A DNA stretch of 27,110 nucleotides from Fibrobacterota bacterium. GTDB lineage: Bacteria; Fibrobacterota; Chitinivibrionia; Chitinivibrionales; Chitinispirillaceae. Below, piece after piece: positions 8,035 through 19,700 of the stretch. The stretch lies in NCBI GenBank assembly GCA_023412475.1, contig JAEYNR010000007.1, positions 1-27,110 of the forward strand, in the 5' to 3' direction. Each line of letters begins with the position of its first letter. Within the stretch, counting starts at the first letter, position 1. Under the pieces are notes generated by a model. It was given only the letters and a program-made list of their open reading frames with translations, made no database searches and was not told the origin of the DNA. The translations under genes were made by a program, and so were the position numbers.

Positions 8035-8364
8035 TACTCAAGTATTGTGCGTAAAATATCTGGTGAAACATGTTCCGGAATTCGTATTACAGCGCTGTTT
8101 CCAACATTGATTTCAATAAATGGTGATGCAGCTTTATTATTTTTTTGTTCAAGAATAACCCTGGAAAATGAAGGCAGAGGTGATTGTGGTACTGGCTTCT
8201 GCTGTTGTAATGGATGAGTTTCAGTACGCAGGCGTTTACGCCAGTTATAGAGTGTGTTGATAGAAAATGCCTAATTTGCCGGCTATTTCTGTGGATCCCA
8301 AAATGCCCTCTTGTGAGAGGCGTAGAAATTCATTAAACTTTTTTTTGCGTTCTGCTTCTTTCAT
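8035..8364 (-). pseudogene. IS66-family tnpA remnant, frameshifted and 3'-truncated
   Basis: Starting at ATG 8364 (AGGAG upstream) the frame reads MKEAERKKKFNEFLRLSQEG and reaches a stop near the HTH. Removing one T from the TTTT run near 8260 restores GISINTLYNWRKRLRTE, then a Pro/Gln-rich linker and the typical IS66 TnpA end (FIEINVGNSAVIRIPEHVS, then DILRTILEY). This is the small accessory protein of IS66-type elements. The tnpB and tnpC genes that should follow are missing; the sequence instead enters direct-repeat copy A at about 8033. The gene is therefore a dead fragment, first damaged by a 1-bp insertion or by a sequencing slip. It lies between the two direct repeats. Confidence 0.8.
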
Positions 8365-8746
8365 AATGATGCTCCTGGTTGAGTTCATTATGAAAATCGG
8401 TCATGCGGAGTGGGGATAAAAATACGCCGTTAACCGTTAGCATACAAATCAAACAACTTGGAGCAGTATCTTCCCTGGAATATCACTTTGTGATTGTGAG
8501 CAACGGTCATTACCGAGTGCTTACTTTTATGTTTCTCTGGTTATGATAGTATTTTGGGAAAAAGATTATGATGAAAAAAGATCTCCAATGGACAGTTTTT
8601 GCGTGGGAAAATATGATGGTAGGCTGGAAATCTTACCTGTTCACCGTAGCTTACAGCAAAGGTGAATGATGAATAATTTGGGAATTTGTATGACGATAAT
8701 TAAAACAATCACATTTAATAAATAATTTCTCGGTGCGGACACTCCC
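8365..8746. other. Intergenic region with IS66 leader remnant and repeat copy B
   Basis: No gene is supported here. The part next to tnpA (8365 to about 8445) is probably the old left end and leader of the IS66-like element. The rest is dominated by direct-repeat copy B, which ends about 30 bp before the stop of the spermidine-synthase-like gene. Confidence 0.6.
8539..8715. repeat. Degenerate direct repeat, copy B
   Basis: Partner of the repeat at 7885-8033. It contains an extra segment of about 29 bases at about 8632-8660 that includes CCGTAGCTTAC, resembling the loop sequence GTAGCTTAT of the hairpin at 7868-7902. Short complementary TTCACC...GGTGAA arms (about 8640-8666) flank it. Together these suggest a mobile or REP-like sequence family. 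Confidence 0.75.
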
Positions 8747-11092
8747 TTATTGAAACTGAGTCATACCATAATGGACCAACTGTTTATAATTGCCAGGGAC
8801 ATTTTTCAAATATGGGTCATCTTCAGGTGTTGTGTTTTTAATCAATGTACTGCATAAGTTAAAGTAGTTGGAATTATTCATTACGTTTTTATATCCATCA
8901 TAGATTATAAATGATTTTGGAGTTATATACTCAATCGGAAGTTTATCATAAGTGTTAATTAAATATTTCTCAAACAAACTTTTGTTTTCTGTTATATTAC
9001 CGCAATAAAACTGTAACAGATTGCCTGACATTACATTTTCAAGATCAAAACCAGAGGAATAAGGTACCTTGAACAAATTTTTTACTGAACTTTTTACAAT
9101 TATGTCCGGATTATATCCTGTTTTTTCGACTGAGCAAACCAGCGCAACTGACGGTTCATTTGAATTAAAGCCAGCTTTCCACATTGTTATCTGTCCAAAT
9201 ACTTCGGATAACGTATTCGCAATGATTCCAAAATCATTCATGGTTAATTGATACAAAGGAAGCCATTGGGTAAACACCCCGTTTGCATTAAGATGCTCCC
9301 TTACCGAAAGATAAAAATCTTTGGTATATAAGTGCGCGGTTCCACTTTGCCATGGAATAAACAGATCACTGATGATCAGATCATATTTCGATTTCGAGTA
9401 GGATAAAAAGATCCTCCCATCTTCATTGATTATCCTGACCCGTTTATCATTAAACAATCCATGCACATAATTTTGGAAATATTTCCTGGCCAGTTTTTCA
9501 ACACCGGAAGATATCTCACAAACCGTTACTGACTCTGGATCAGATAAAAGTGCAGCACCGGCTGTTACACCTGTTCCCATGCCAACAAAGAAAATATTCC
9601 TGGGGTCTCCATGTATGATTATGGGTAATAGCGATTGTATGCTCTTTTCCTGTATATTCCGATTACTTCCAACTGAGTATTGGTTGTTTACCAAAATGTG
9701 AGCAGTACTCCCGTTAGCAACCAGTGTTGAAATATCACCTCCATTTTCCACCTTTTCAACTACTTGCATTCCTCTTAACGATGCATTTTTCCAAACAACC
9801 GGCAGTTCCATTTTTATAACTGTTATCAGAGTTATAATCACAGATGATACTAAAAAAGCATTTATTTGTTTTGACAAAAATAACAAACCATAAACAAGTG
9901 AAGATACACCGTACAATAGACCTAAAAACGATACCCATTTCCAAATATGAAAATTCAATAACCCAATGGACAAAATTGAAATGATTGTTCCTGATGTATT
10001 AAAAAACAGAATTTTATCTATCGAAAAACCTGATTTTTCGGCTCTTTTAATTAATAACGGAAAAAGCGAACCCATTATGATACATGGAATAATTACAGTC
10101 CATAATGAAACCTTGCATAAATTGAGAAAATATTGATACCATGTTTTACTATATGGTAAAGGAAGTATTCCTTCGGTAACATTCAAAAAAACAAATGGCA
10201 TTATAGAAGTGATGATAGTTGAAAAGAACAAAAGAATTGGAAAGGTATAGGTGTTTTTGACAAAACTAAACCTTGAAAAAAACAGTACTGATATTGTTCC
10301 TGTTAAGGATGAAAGCAGCACAAAAACCAGGATAATATTGAATGAGTAAAAAGAGTTATTATCAATTAGGCTGAATAGTTTCAGCAATAACAATTCATAA
10401 CCGATACTGCAGAATCCCAAGATAAAACTAATTGTAGTAAATAATATCCGGTCTTGCCTGCTATAATTGCCATAACCGTATTTAGTTTCTGTTTCCAATC
10501 TACCGGCAAATAACCTTGAACAGTAAAAAGAAATAATCCCTATAAGAAGATATCCAGCACTGGCAATATAAAATGTCTTGAGAAGACCAAATGATGGAAG
10601 CAGAAAGAATCCACCTAAGACCAGACCTGCAAGTCCACTTACCGAAAAAATGAAATAAGTTGCAACATTATTTTTTCTTTTGAAAGAGGCAACTTCAGAT
10701 AACAATGGCAATATACTGCCATAACAAAAGGCCCATGGAAAGAGAATGATACTTATAATAATGAATTGAAAAAGGCGTAGAACAAAAGGTCTCGAAGCTA
10801 ATAAATTGTAGAAAAGAGAGACAATTTGCTGGTTACTAATGAGGAGATAACCTGAGATTGTGGCTAAAAAAGCGATTATGTTAAAAAAGCCAAATTTTCG
10901 GTAGGCGCATTCAACTGTTTGGGTATTTTTTAAGCTGTAGTAAGAACCTGCTGCAAACCCTATAAAGAGTGCTGCAAAAACTGTCGATGTAGAAATATAC
11001 AGATTTCCAAATATCAGTGAAAATTTGCGAATCCAGACAAGTTCTAAAACGAATCCCAGAAAGGAACTAACCGATAGCAATAGACGCGCCAA
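8747..11092 (-). CDS. Membrane protein fused to a spermidine-synthase-like domain
   Basis: This 781-aa protein begins at TTG 11092; an in-frame TAG two codons upstream fixes the start region, and GGGAG lies upstream. About the first 440 residues form many membrane helices (first: LLLSVSSFLGFVLELVW). The C-terminal part (about 470-700) is a class I methyltransferase-fold spermidine-synthase-like domain: nucleotide-binding GMGTG at 504-508, acidic Glu at 526, DGR near 558-560, DLIISDLF at 571-578, then GTAHLYTKDFY and FTQWLPLYQL. This fusion is a recognised bacterial family usually annotated as a polyamine aminopropyltransferase or fused transporter/synthase. The real substrate is unknown. It is the last gene of the Rhs-shell operon, 45 bp after the beta-helix gene, so it may modify or help export the surface proteins. 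No terminator is obvious after it. Confidence 0.88.
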   Translation of the reverse strand: MARLLLSVSSFLGFVLELVWIRKFSLIFGNLYISTSTVFAALFIGFAAGSYYSLKNTQTVECAYRKFGFFNIIAFLATISGYLLISNQQIVSLFYNLLASRPFVLRLFQFIIISIILFPWAFCYGSILPLLSEVASFKRKNNVATYFIFSVSGLAGLVLGGFFLLPSFGLLKTFYIASAGYLLIGIISFYCSRLFAGRLETETKYGYGNYSRQDRILFTTISFILGFCSIGYELLLLKLFSLIDNNSFYSFNIILVFVLLSSLTGTISVLFFSRFSFVKNTYTFPILLFFSTIITSIMPFVFLNVTEGILPLPYSKTWYQYFLNLCKVSLWTVIIPCIIMGSLFPLLIKRAEKSGFSIDKILFFNTSGTIISILSIGLLNFHIWKWVSFLGLLYGVSSLVYGLLFLSKQINAFLVSSVIITLITVIKMELPVVWKNASLRGMQVVEKVENGGDISTLVANGSTAHILVNNQYSVGSNRNIQEKSIQSLLPIIIHGDPRNIFFVGMGTGVTAGAALLSDPESVTVCEISSGVEKLARKYFQNYVHGLFNDKRVRIINEDGRIFLSYSKSKYDLIISDLFIPWQSGTAHLYTKDFYLSVREHLNANGVFTQWLPLYQLTMNDFGIIANTLSEVFGQITMWKAGFNSNEPSVALVCSVEKTGYNPDIIVKSSVKNLFKVPYSSGFDLENVMSGNLLQFYCGNITENKSLFEKYLINTYDKLPIEYITPKSFIIYDGYKNVMNNSNYFNLCSTLIKNTTPEDDPYLKNVPGNYKQLVHYGMTQFQ

Positions 11093-11137
11093 CCCCTAAA
11101 CTCTCCCGAAACAGATATTTTGCAGCTGCCTTATTTC

Positions 11138-13756
11138 TTATGGGCAGTTATGATTCATAGATTGATTGTTTAGGAATATACATCCTGAGAGGATATGGTT
11201 TGGTCCACAAACAAAATAGTTTATTGCAGCACCATCAGGATTATTACAATAGTTATTTGAAAAATATGTCTGAGAAATATTACTTGCTCCATTTTCAATG
11301 TATATAGCACTACCATTTGTAGCTGCATTATTTTCGAACATACTATTTTCAACAATAAAATTAACAGGATTAGATCCTATATAAATAGCCCCACCCAAGT
11401 CAGATTTATTATCATTAAAAATACAACTATTTATTTCTAAGCTACCATTTCCATTATAACTTATCGCAGCTCCTTTTGAAGACATTTTTTGATTGTAAAA
11501 TTTACAACCAACCATCTTATGTAAAGCTCTACTATCATTTTGGATTAAGATAGCACCACCAGTTGTCGCAATATTGTCATAAAAAAGACAATTTTCTAAA
11601 TGCATCGGCCCCCTTGCCAATATAGCTCCACCATTATTTGAAGTATTTGACTCAAATATACAATTTTTAGCCATTAATGTTCCATTTTCGACATAAATCG
11701 CACCCATATCTCTACCTTTATTATTCCGTAAATTACAATCAACTAGTTTTAATTTATCAGCTTTTAAATAAATTGCGCCAGCCCCTTCTGGTCGCCCACA
11801 ACCTGGACCTTTCTGAAATCCATTTTGCAGTGTTAAGCTATATAAGTAAGATTTGGAGCCAGAAGAATTAAACTTTATTATATGATTAGATGTATAAAGT
11901 TCACTATTTGGCTCTAAATTACCATCCAGATATGTCTGATTGTTTAATGCCTTACTATCCCTTTTACTCTCTGTTATATATCCACCTACTAGAGCAATAT
12001 TATCTCTTAACTCAAAAGAAATGCATTCATTATTACTATCAACAAAGTTATTCAGGCTATCATGGTATTGATCTGGATAGTAATATCCTTTTGCAATACG
12101 TATTGTTTTTATTGATCTATCAAGCTTTGCTGCATTTAATGCATCCTGCAAATATTTAAAAGCTGTATTCCATGTAGCTCCATTTCCGGGAGTTACTATA
12201 TCACTTCTCACCCAAATTGCAGTTTCGTTATCTATTATGGTATATTCGTGCGTTCTCTTTTTCCCTATTATTGCACCACCTGTGACATTTGCAAGACTGA
12301 GTGTAATTGTTTCTTCAGGTTCTCCTATAGTATCATCAATAATGTTTAAATTAAAACTTTGAATCAAATTTGTATTAGTGAAAGTTAATACTATTGGCGA
12401 TAGAGTGAAATCTTCACCTTCTTCAGCCATGCCACCTGTTGTAATTACCTGTACAGTCATGGTTTGCCCTGAATCAGGAGGAGGTGTTATTGATACACTA
12501 ATTACAGGATTAGCATTTGATTCTATTCCCGAGCTTGATGCAGTAACAAACGTTATCCTTGGTCCTTCATGCAAAACTGTTACGGTGTAGTTTCTTTTTG
12601 TAATGCCATCTCTGGCTGTAACTTCAATTGTAATTACCCGGTTATTGCTCACATTAATTGATCCTGTTTCGGTTCCAGTTTCTACTTTATTCGAATCAAC
12701 CTTAATCGTTGCTTTAGAGTCGTTAGCAAATGGAATCAACTTCAATGTTGATATCTCTTTAGGAATCAATATGGTATAATTATTTTGAAAACGGTAAAAG
12801 GATGGCGAAATAGAACCCTCTGATGTTTTAAGATTAGAAAGAGTAGCATCCGGACCTTCCGGCTTTTTAACTTCGACTACATAAAGATTTCTTTCACATA
12901 CTGACTGTGATACTTCTACATATATAAAAGTAGACTTATCTGGGTCTGGATCAAGGTATATATCTTGTGAAAAGCTTCCAGAGCTGACAGTTGATCCATT
13001 TACCTTAATTGTACTTCCAGCAAAAGATGGCTCAAGAACTGGTTTAATTTTAAGATTGCTTGTTCCAGTTGAAACAGAAAGCTTAAAGTTATTTTCAGAA
13101 AGAGTTACTAATTCTCCAGTATTTGCCTCCAGTTTTTTTAATGCAGGAAGAGGAACACTTACCACTCCATCACAATATTTGCATATTCTGAACTCATCCA
13201 GATAAAGCGAATAAATTTGATCCTCAGTTTCATTTTCTCCAAGATCAATTGGTGATTGAACTTTAATTTTTACTTTTTTGGTAGTTGGCATATTTACTAA
13301 ATCAAAATAATAATCAAACTTTTTCCAAAAAGGTGCTCCTGGGAATTTTTTAATCTCTAAAGTTTTCCAAACGCCAGAGCCATCAAGTTGGTATTCAGCA
13401 GTAATTTTAAAATATTTTTTAGGTTCTGTCAGAAAGTAACCAGTAAGTCTACTGTATTTACCAGCCATGAAACATTCCACAACCTCATCCGGAATGATAA
13501 GGTCTGAGAATTCCGACCATCGATTTGTTTCTACTTTATTGCTTTGGCCATTATACGCTACAGTAGTGCTTTGCGTAGAAACAAAGAATTGGTTTTCTGA
13601 TGGTTCGAACTGATTTTTATAAAAAATGTGCTTGCACCCACACATAAAATCATATTCTTTTTGAACTTTCGGAATTTTTGAAAGCTCATCTGCACTAATC
13701 TGGATAAATGCAAATAACAGATAAAAAACTATGATGTAATTATGAGATATTCTCAT
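11138..13756 (-). CDS. Secreted cadherin-like / Calx-beta / parallel beta-helix surface protein
   Basis: This 872-aa protein starts at ATG 13756 with AGGAGA upstream and has a signal peptide (about 1-22, hydrophobic IIVFYLLFAFIQI). Mature parts: an N-terminal beta-rich domain (23-195); two cadherin-like beta-sandwich repeats (about 205-298 and 303-396, the second with TLSNLKTSEG and NYTVTV); a Calx-beta domain (about 400-508, with GEDFTLSPIVLTF and IGEPEETITLSL); and a right-handed parallel beta-helix (about 515-872) with polymorphic outer-membrane-type repeats such as CIFESNTSNNGGAI and SMFENNAATNGSAIY. It ends in NQSMNHNCP without a visible C-terminal sorting domain, so it may be truncated or be retained by a partner. 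It sits between the Rhs shell and the spermidine-synthase-like gene and is probably an adhesin or surface partner of the shell. Confidence 0.88.
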   Translation of the reverse strand: MRISHNYIIVFYLLFAFIQISADELSKIPKVQKEYDFMCGCKHIFYKNQFEPSENQFFVSTQSTTVAYNGQSNKVETNRWSEFSDLIIPDEVVECFMAGKYSRLTGYFLTEPKKYFKITAEYQLDGSGVWKTLEIKKFPGAPFWKKFDYYFDLVNMPTTKKVKIKVQSPIDLGENETEDQIYSLYLDEFRICKYCDGVVSVPLPALKKLEANTGELVTLSENNFKLSVSTGTSNLKIKPVLEPSFAGSTIKVNGSTVSSGSFSQDIYLDPDPDKSTFIYVEVSQSVCERNLYVVEVKKPEGPDATLSNLKTSEGSISPSFYRFQNNYTILIPKEISTLKLIPFANDSKATIKVDSNKVETGTETGSINVSNNRVITIEVTARDGITKRNYTVTVLHEGPRITFVTASSSGIESNANPVISVSITPPPDSGQTMTVQVITTGGMAEEGEDFTLSPIVLTFTNTNLIQSFNLNIIDDTIGEPEETITLSLANVTGGAIIGKKRTHEYTIIDNETAIWVRSDIVTPGNGATWNTAFKYLQDALNAAKLDRSIKTIRIAKGYYYPDQYHDSLNNFVDSNNECISFELRDNIALVGGYITESKRDSKALNNQTYLDGNLEPNSELYTSNHIIKFNSSGSKSYLYSLTLQNGFQKGPGCGRPEGAGAIYLKADKLKLVDCNLRNNKGRDMGAIYVENGTLMAKNCIFESNTSNNGGAILARGPMHLENCLFYDNIATTGGAILIQNDSRALHKMVGCKFYNQKMSSKGAAISYNGNGSLEINSCIFNDNKSDLGGAIYIGSNPVNFIVENSMFENNAATNGSAIYIENGASNISQTYFSNNYCNNPDGAAINYFVCGPNHILSGCIFLNNQSMNHNCP

Positions 13757-13789
13757 TATTTCTCCTGTAATGGCTATCTTATTTATTTG

Positions 13790-16700
13790 TCAGTTTGTTT
13801 TCTTTACTATTCCGCTTTCAGTAATTCTTCCAAACTGATCATATTTTGAATATGTAGCGTTATTATTCTGATCAACAGCAACAATTTTAACTCCGGTTTT
13901 ATAATCATAATAATGGGTAGAAACCATGGCATCTTTCGGATAAAATCTTATATCAGTAATGTTACAGTCAATTGGGCTTTTATCATTTCCTATCCATACA
14001 CGTACAAACCATTCGTCTGTTGAAAATGGTGGTATTTCCATCTCAACAAATTGCCACTTATGGTCGGATTCTAAAACTGTTTTTACTGAATAATTTATCG
14101 GAGCTGATAAGGAGTCCTTTACTATTGGCCATCCAGGTTTTGTTTTAGCAAGTTTCCGGTGCTCTGCAACCATTTTTAAGGTATCCAGACTTGAACCATT
14201 ATAATTTATTTTAACCCATGCACTTAAAATGTAGGTTTTACCTTTATACACTTTAAAATTCTTTGTTGGCCCGTATGCGTTCTTTACATAAACACATTTA
14301 AGACCAAAAGGATTATCAATATCATCTATTTCACTTATGGCACCGGTTCCACCATTTGAATTTCCCTTACCTCTTTCCCATCCATTAATAACATCATACC
14401 ATTTTTCATCGATTTCCATCTCGGTAGTTGAATCTTTCTGATAAGGCATAGAATACATGTAATCACATGTGAAAATGCCACACTCATCAAAACTCGAATT
14501 GGCTACATTTCCTATTACAACATTGGCTCGAGGATTCCAAACACTGGTATGGTAGATTCCCAACTCATCTTCAGTGGTTAAAATTCGACTATAAACATCA
14601 GCTTTGATGATCTCACCACCATTCTGCCAAACCGATAAATCTGGATTTTTCCCATCAGGGAAAGAAAATCGCCCACCTTTCCAGATTAACGAGTGTTTTG
14701 GCAATATCTGAAAAGTGGTACCGAAGTTTTTATGCGTTTCTGCACTTGCCTGAAGTATAATATTTCTATCAGGATCTGAATTATGCTCGTCGATTGGTCG
14801 CCTCAGATTCATTGGTAACCCATCGGAATTAAGATATGATGGATTCAAACCACATTTTCTGATACTTAAGTTAACGCCCTCACGACGGAAATTGTTTGCA
14901 TTAATCAGATCTTCATATATAGATTCCCCAGTTTCTTTGTAAACATATAATGCAGGAATCTTCATTTGCACAAGGTCACTGTCCGGCTTTGAAGCATTAC
15001 TGGTGACAGTTACCATTGGTTCACCTGTAAAAGCATCAAATAATCCATTTCTTACAGTAACAGTGCTGCCATTTATTTTTTCAGTCATACCCACCAGAAA
15101 TGGTGTATACCTTATCACATCGGTTACACTTGTTATTTGATATTCAGATCCCTTCCTGAGCTTTGATCGCTCACGTATCAACCCAAGTGCTTTATTTGAG
15201 GCAACCCTTGAATCCAGTGAATTAAATAATACTCCCGGTTTCTCGTGTTTACTATTATTATCTGAAAGCATGTCAGAAAAAGCGTATTCCGGTATCCTTT
15301 CGTACACAAGAATACTGTCTTTGTTATATCTTTCCAATTTCTTCAAAGCAAAAACTATGGATGACCGATCTTCAATATACCGGATATTAAAATCTGCAGT
15401 CTTTAAAATTGTATCTTTTATCAAACTAATTCCACCTGGAAGCATATCCTTCCATGTGTAGAAATGGATTCTTGTATATCCATTGTTATTATTATTTATT
15501 TCATCTTTATTTATGATATCTACTGTAGGATAAATAACCCTTGCATTCCCTGAATTATAATTATAAGCAATATCAGATGTAAATGGTCTGGAAACAATTT
15601 TTGTTACCTCTCTTGTAACTTTGTTTTTAATTACCAATTTATCTACTTTCAATCTATCTTCCAAGTTAACATTATACTTTAGCTCGGCTTCAACCCTGAT
15701 TTTGTGGATTCCTAGATCACTTGTATTAGGAAATCTTAAGGACCATTTTACATTACTGGCCACGTGTATGATCTCTTTAGTTGTAATCCAGTCATCAACA
15801 CTAACTATAACAGTGTCGGCATCACTGTCTTTTTGAATTGCGAATTTGTTTACCGTTTTATCCGGGGAATTACAAATCAATTCGAAATCGTAATTACCAG
15901 TATCTCTGATAAGAAACTCAAATTCTATAACTCCAGTGCCGATGGTATCTGGTTTATACAGAACAGTTCTTATTTCTGTTTCACCCTTAAAGCTCATTTG
16001 CCCAGTGATTAAATTGCTGTAATTTACATCTTCAGCTTCAATAGTTATATCACCGAATGTATCGTCAAATATTTGTCTGCTTTTTTCAATATTAAACAGA
16101 TCTCTATAGGATGCATCAGGCAGAATCTCAATAATACCTGGTTCGTATACATATTCTGTTCTCTGGATACCAGAAATCGAATTGGATGTAATAGATTTTA
16201 CTCGAACACCGTCACAATAGATACTGGACGATCTGATAAACAAACAAGTGGCTGAATCATACATTTTTGGTACTTCTATAATGGCATCGGTTGTAACTTT
16301 GTTTAAAGCTCTATTGATATTCATTACTTTATAGGTATAATCAGTCCTCGTTGGCCTGCCTCCATTGTCAAAGAATCTAATAAGAAAGTACATGCCAACT
16401 TTAAGACTATCAACATTATCAAGTGTTATTTCATTTCCACCCATAAAAGTAGCGGGATTCTCATTTACACCTATCGGCATATAATATTCCCCCGGATTTG
16501 TTGTATTTTCTTCATAAATAGTACCAACGTAATTAACACATCTATTTCTTTGTTTCATTTTATGAATGGTGGAGAGGTGTGATTCGAGTCTGTCCCTCTC
16601 GTATTCTATTTCTAATGAACCACATGAAGGCAGTAGCACTTTATTAAGATTCCAATTAACACCCCTGTCACTTTGATTCAAATCAATAGTGTCACCCTGG

Positions 16701-19700
16701 TATCTCATACCCCACGCATCAACTTTATCAAATCCTTCATATCGTTCATCCGTACCATTATATGAGAAAAGATATGGCGGTAAAGAAACAGATGCATTTT
16801 CAGGACCCGCTTCTGTGCGAACCTCTTTTAGAGTCAATCTTCCACCACTAAAACCTTTAGAATCTATTGTATCCGATTTGGAATTAGGTGTTCCTTTGGC
16901 AAGTTCATAATTATATCTAAACTTAATTCTTCTGTAAGATTGTGGATACGGAAGATCATCCCATGGGAATTCCTGTTTTGCACCAGGCTCTCCTGGATCT
17001 GAAAACCTGTCTATATATGGATAGTCTGATTTAGAATAAAAGGCAATTTCATCCAGTTTTTTAAGATAATGACTTAACGGGTTTTTATTAATATACCTTT
17101 CCCAAACATGTCCAGCAAAATGCCCGGGGTTACTCTGATCAATCTGCAGATTTTCAAAGCTGAATAATTCATATATTCTAAATTTTTCTCTTTTCCTTGT
17201 CTCTTCAGGAGGTTTAAATTGCACACCAGTTCTCATACCTTTAAAATCATTATCTCCATCCCCATCCTGATAACCAGCAATGTAATACTTCCATTTCTTT
17301 TTTCCACCTTCCTCTTCAATCTCCTCTACATGAAAACAACGTGCATACGGAACAGTCGATTCTACATAATCGTTATCTTGTTCACTAGTTCCACTAAGCA
17401 AACTGAGAGGATTAAGAATTGAGTATAAGACCCATCCAAAATCTCCAACGTCTATCCTGTTATAATCTTCTATAATAATCTCAACCTGTGGCTCCCATAC
17501 TGCAGAATGTTTATTTACAGCACGCCCATTAACAGTCCACCCGTTCATATCTTTAAGTATAAAAAGCTCTCCTTTTGAAATATCATTAAATACTTTTTGC
17601 TTTCTACGACATATTGATGAATATACCTTCTTTACTGAAAAGTTCAACTGTGCAATATTAGTTCCTTCTTCAAGACCATCAAACCAGTCTTTTCCATATT
17701 TCGGGTCATCTACTTCAATGCAGATACAATCATCAAGACTATTAATTTGTGAGGGTAATGGTACAACGCTTGGCGGAATAATAGCGCTTGTACGATTACA
17801 ACCTGTAGTAATAAATGCAGTCATAAAATTGTTTTGAAGATTGCCAGTTATATTACTTGCAGGTATAGGAAATCTGTCCTGAAATTTGGGATATTCATTT
17901 TTGGAATCATTACCCAAACGGTAATCCAAACCAAAGCCATCCAATCTCTCGCTTGTCTTGAAATATGCAATTTCACTGGCAGTCTCAATAGCCTTTAAAT
18001 AGGTTATCTCCTTTAATCCAAATGTTGACATATATGGGAAATCAAAAGGTCCTCCAGTTGAAGCACAAGGATCGGTAAAATGGTTTTTTTCCATATAATT
18101 GTTAAAATAAGGATCTCTCCATGCATAAGTTGTACGGTCTATTTTTACAGTATCAGTTTTTAACTGCGGGTTTCCCCTTCTATCTTCAACAACAGGAAAC
18201 CCATATTCATAATGAAAAGCAACCCAATATCCGAGGTCTCCATCATGAGGAAGCATTTTTTCCAACGGACTAACCAAAGGATCTTCTAATCCCGGATTAA
18301 CCAGTTTTACATAATCCGGTCCGGTAATAGCAGACAAGAGCCATGAGGTGGCATGCGGGCCAAAATTCTCTCCATAACTCAAATTATCTTTATTCAGTTC
18401 TTTAGGAGTATCCTTTACCTGATTCAGGTAATTGGCATTTTGAAGCGAATAAAGCGGTACAAGATACCAGTATGTAGTACCATCATTTTTGGTTACCACG
18501 AAACCGTTCAATTTATCCTTAAACTCACTAAGCAACCCAAATATAGGTTCTATGCGTGTTCCGCTAACCAGATAATTGATCTGATCAATATTTTGGAATG
18601 AGTCATAACCAGAATAAGTCAGACCGCTGAGATTATCAACTAGGTTCTTAGCCGGTTCACCTAACATTTTAAAAACGAATCCATTTCTGAAATCCGGTGT
18701 AATTCTGGTCTGCTCTGTATTAAACAATTCATCCCAATTACCTTCATCCTCGCCCGGAATGCCAAACAATCCATCATCTAAATCATCTGAGCCGTTGGTG
18801 TAATATTCAGGTACTTCATAAGCAAATGGTTTAAATACGCCACTTATTCCCTGAGCACTTACCGCATATAAATCTTGTGTTGGGAAACCAAAATTATTAC
18901 CTTGAGAAAATTCCATTTTATCATCATTGCTTCGATTACGATAAATTGCAGATACACTGGTATCTGAAGTGTTTAATGAATATTTCCAAACCCCATTGTA
19001 ATTTTTCATTGCATCATATATAACTTTATTTTTAGTAACTACTTCTGTAGGATTATATGGTGATTGGTAAAGAAAGCCATATGATCCACCAGATTCCATG
19101 TGTTCATAGCACCAACCCCATTCAACATGTGTAAAACTGAACCCAACGCCTATACCATAAAAACCTAAACCCAGACTAAATCCCCAGCTTTCTGACCATT
19201 GTGTTAATCCATTATTATAAGTCGTATTTTTCGGAGAAAAACCAACACCTCCACCAATTGACACATAATTACCTACAGGGCCTCCGCCAGAGACGCTTAT
19301 TGATCCATTCTCTCCTAATGTTATCCCTAAAACAGAGTAAGATTTGTTGCTGCTTATTGTAAACAGTCCAAAGTTTGCTGTAAATACGTTTTCAGAAAGA
19401 TCACTATTTGATGTTACAGAAAACGGCCCCGCGCTCATAGAACTTGATATTAAACCAAGACTTTCGCGTCCCTTTCCAGCCACATGTCTTGCACCAAATG
19501 TTAATCCAAATCCGCAACCATATACTGATAAATTAAAACCCACATAATTATCATGTCCGGTTTCACCCTCATGGTGAACATAGTTCATTACCTGTTCACC
19601 ATTCAAATCATCAGGAAACCCCTGCATCAATCGGTTTATAGCCCCCACATTCAAAGCCCATCCTAAACCTACCCAAGTAGCTTCCTCGTTATTGTGTATT

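Noticed and set aside
7886..8071. 61-aa minus-strand frame
   Set aside because: It is not a separate gene; it is the second frame of the broken IS66 tnpA running into direct-repeat copy A.
11092..13790. Repeated hydrophilic motifs of the beta-helix protein as a possible CRISPR or tandem DNA repeat
   Set aside because: The repetition is at protein level only; the DNA units are too diverged and have no spacers.
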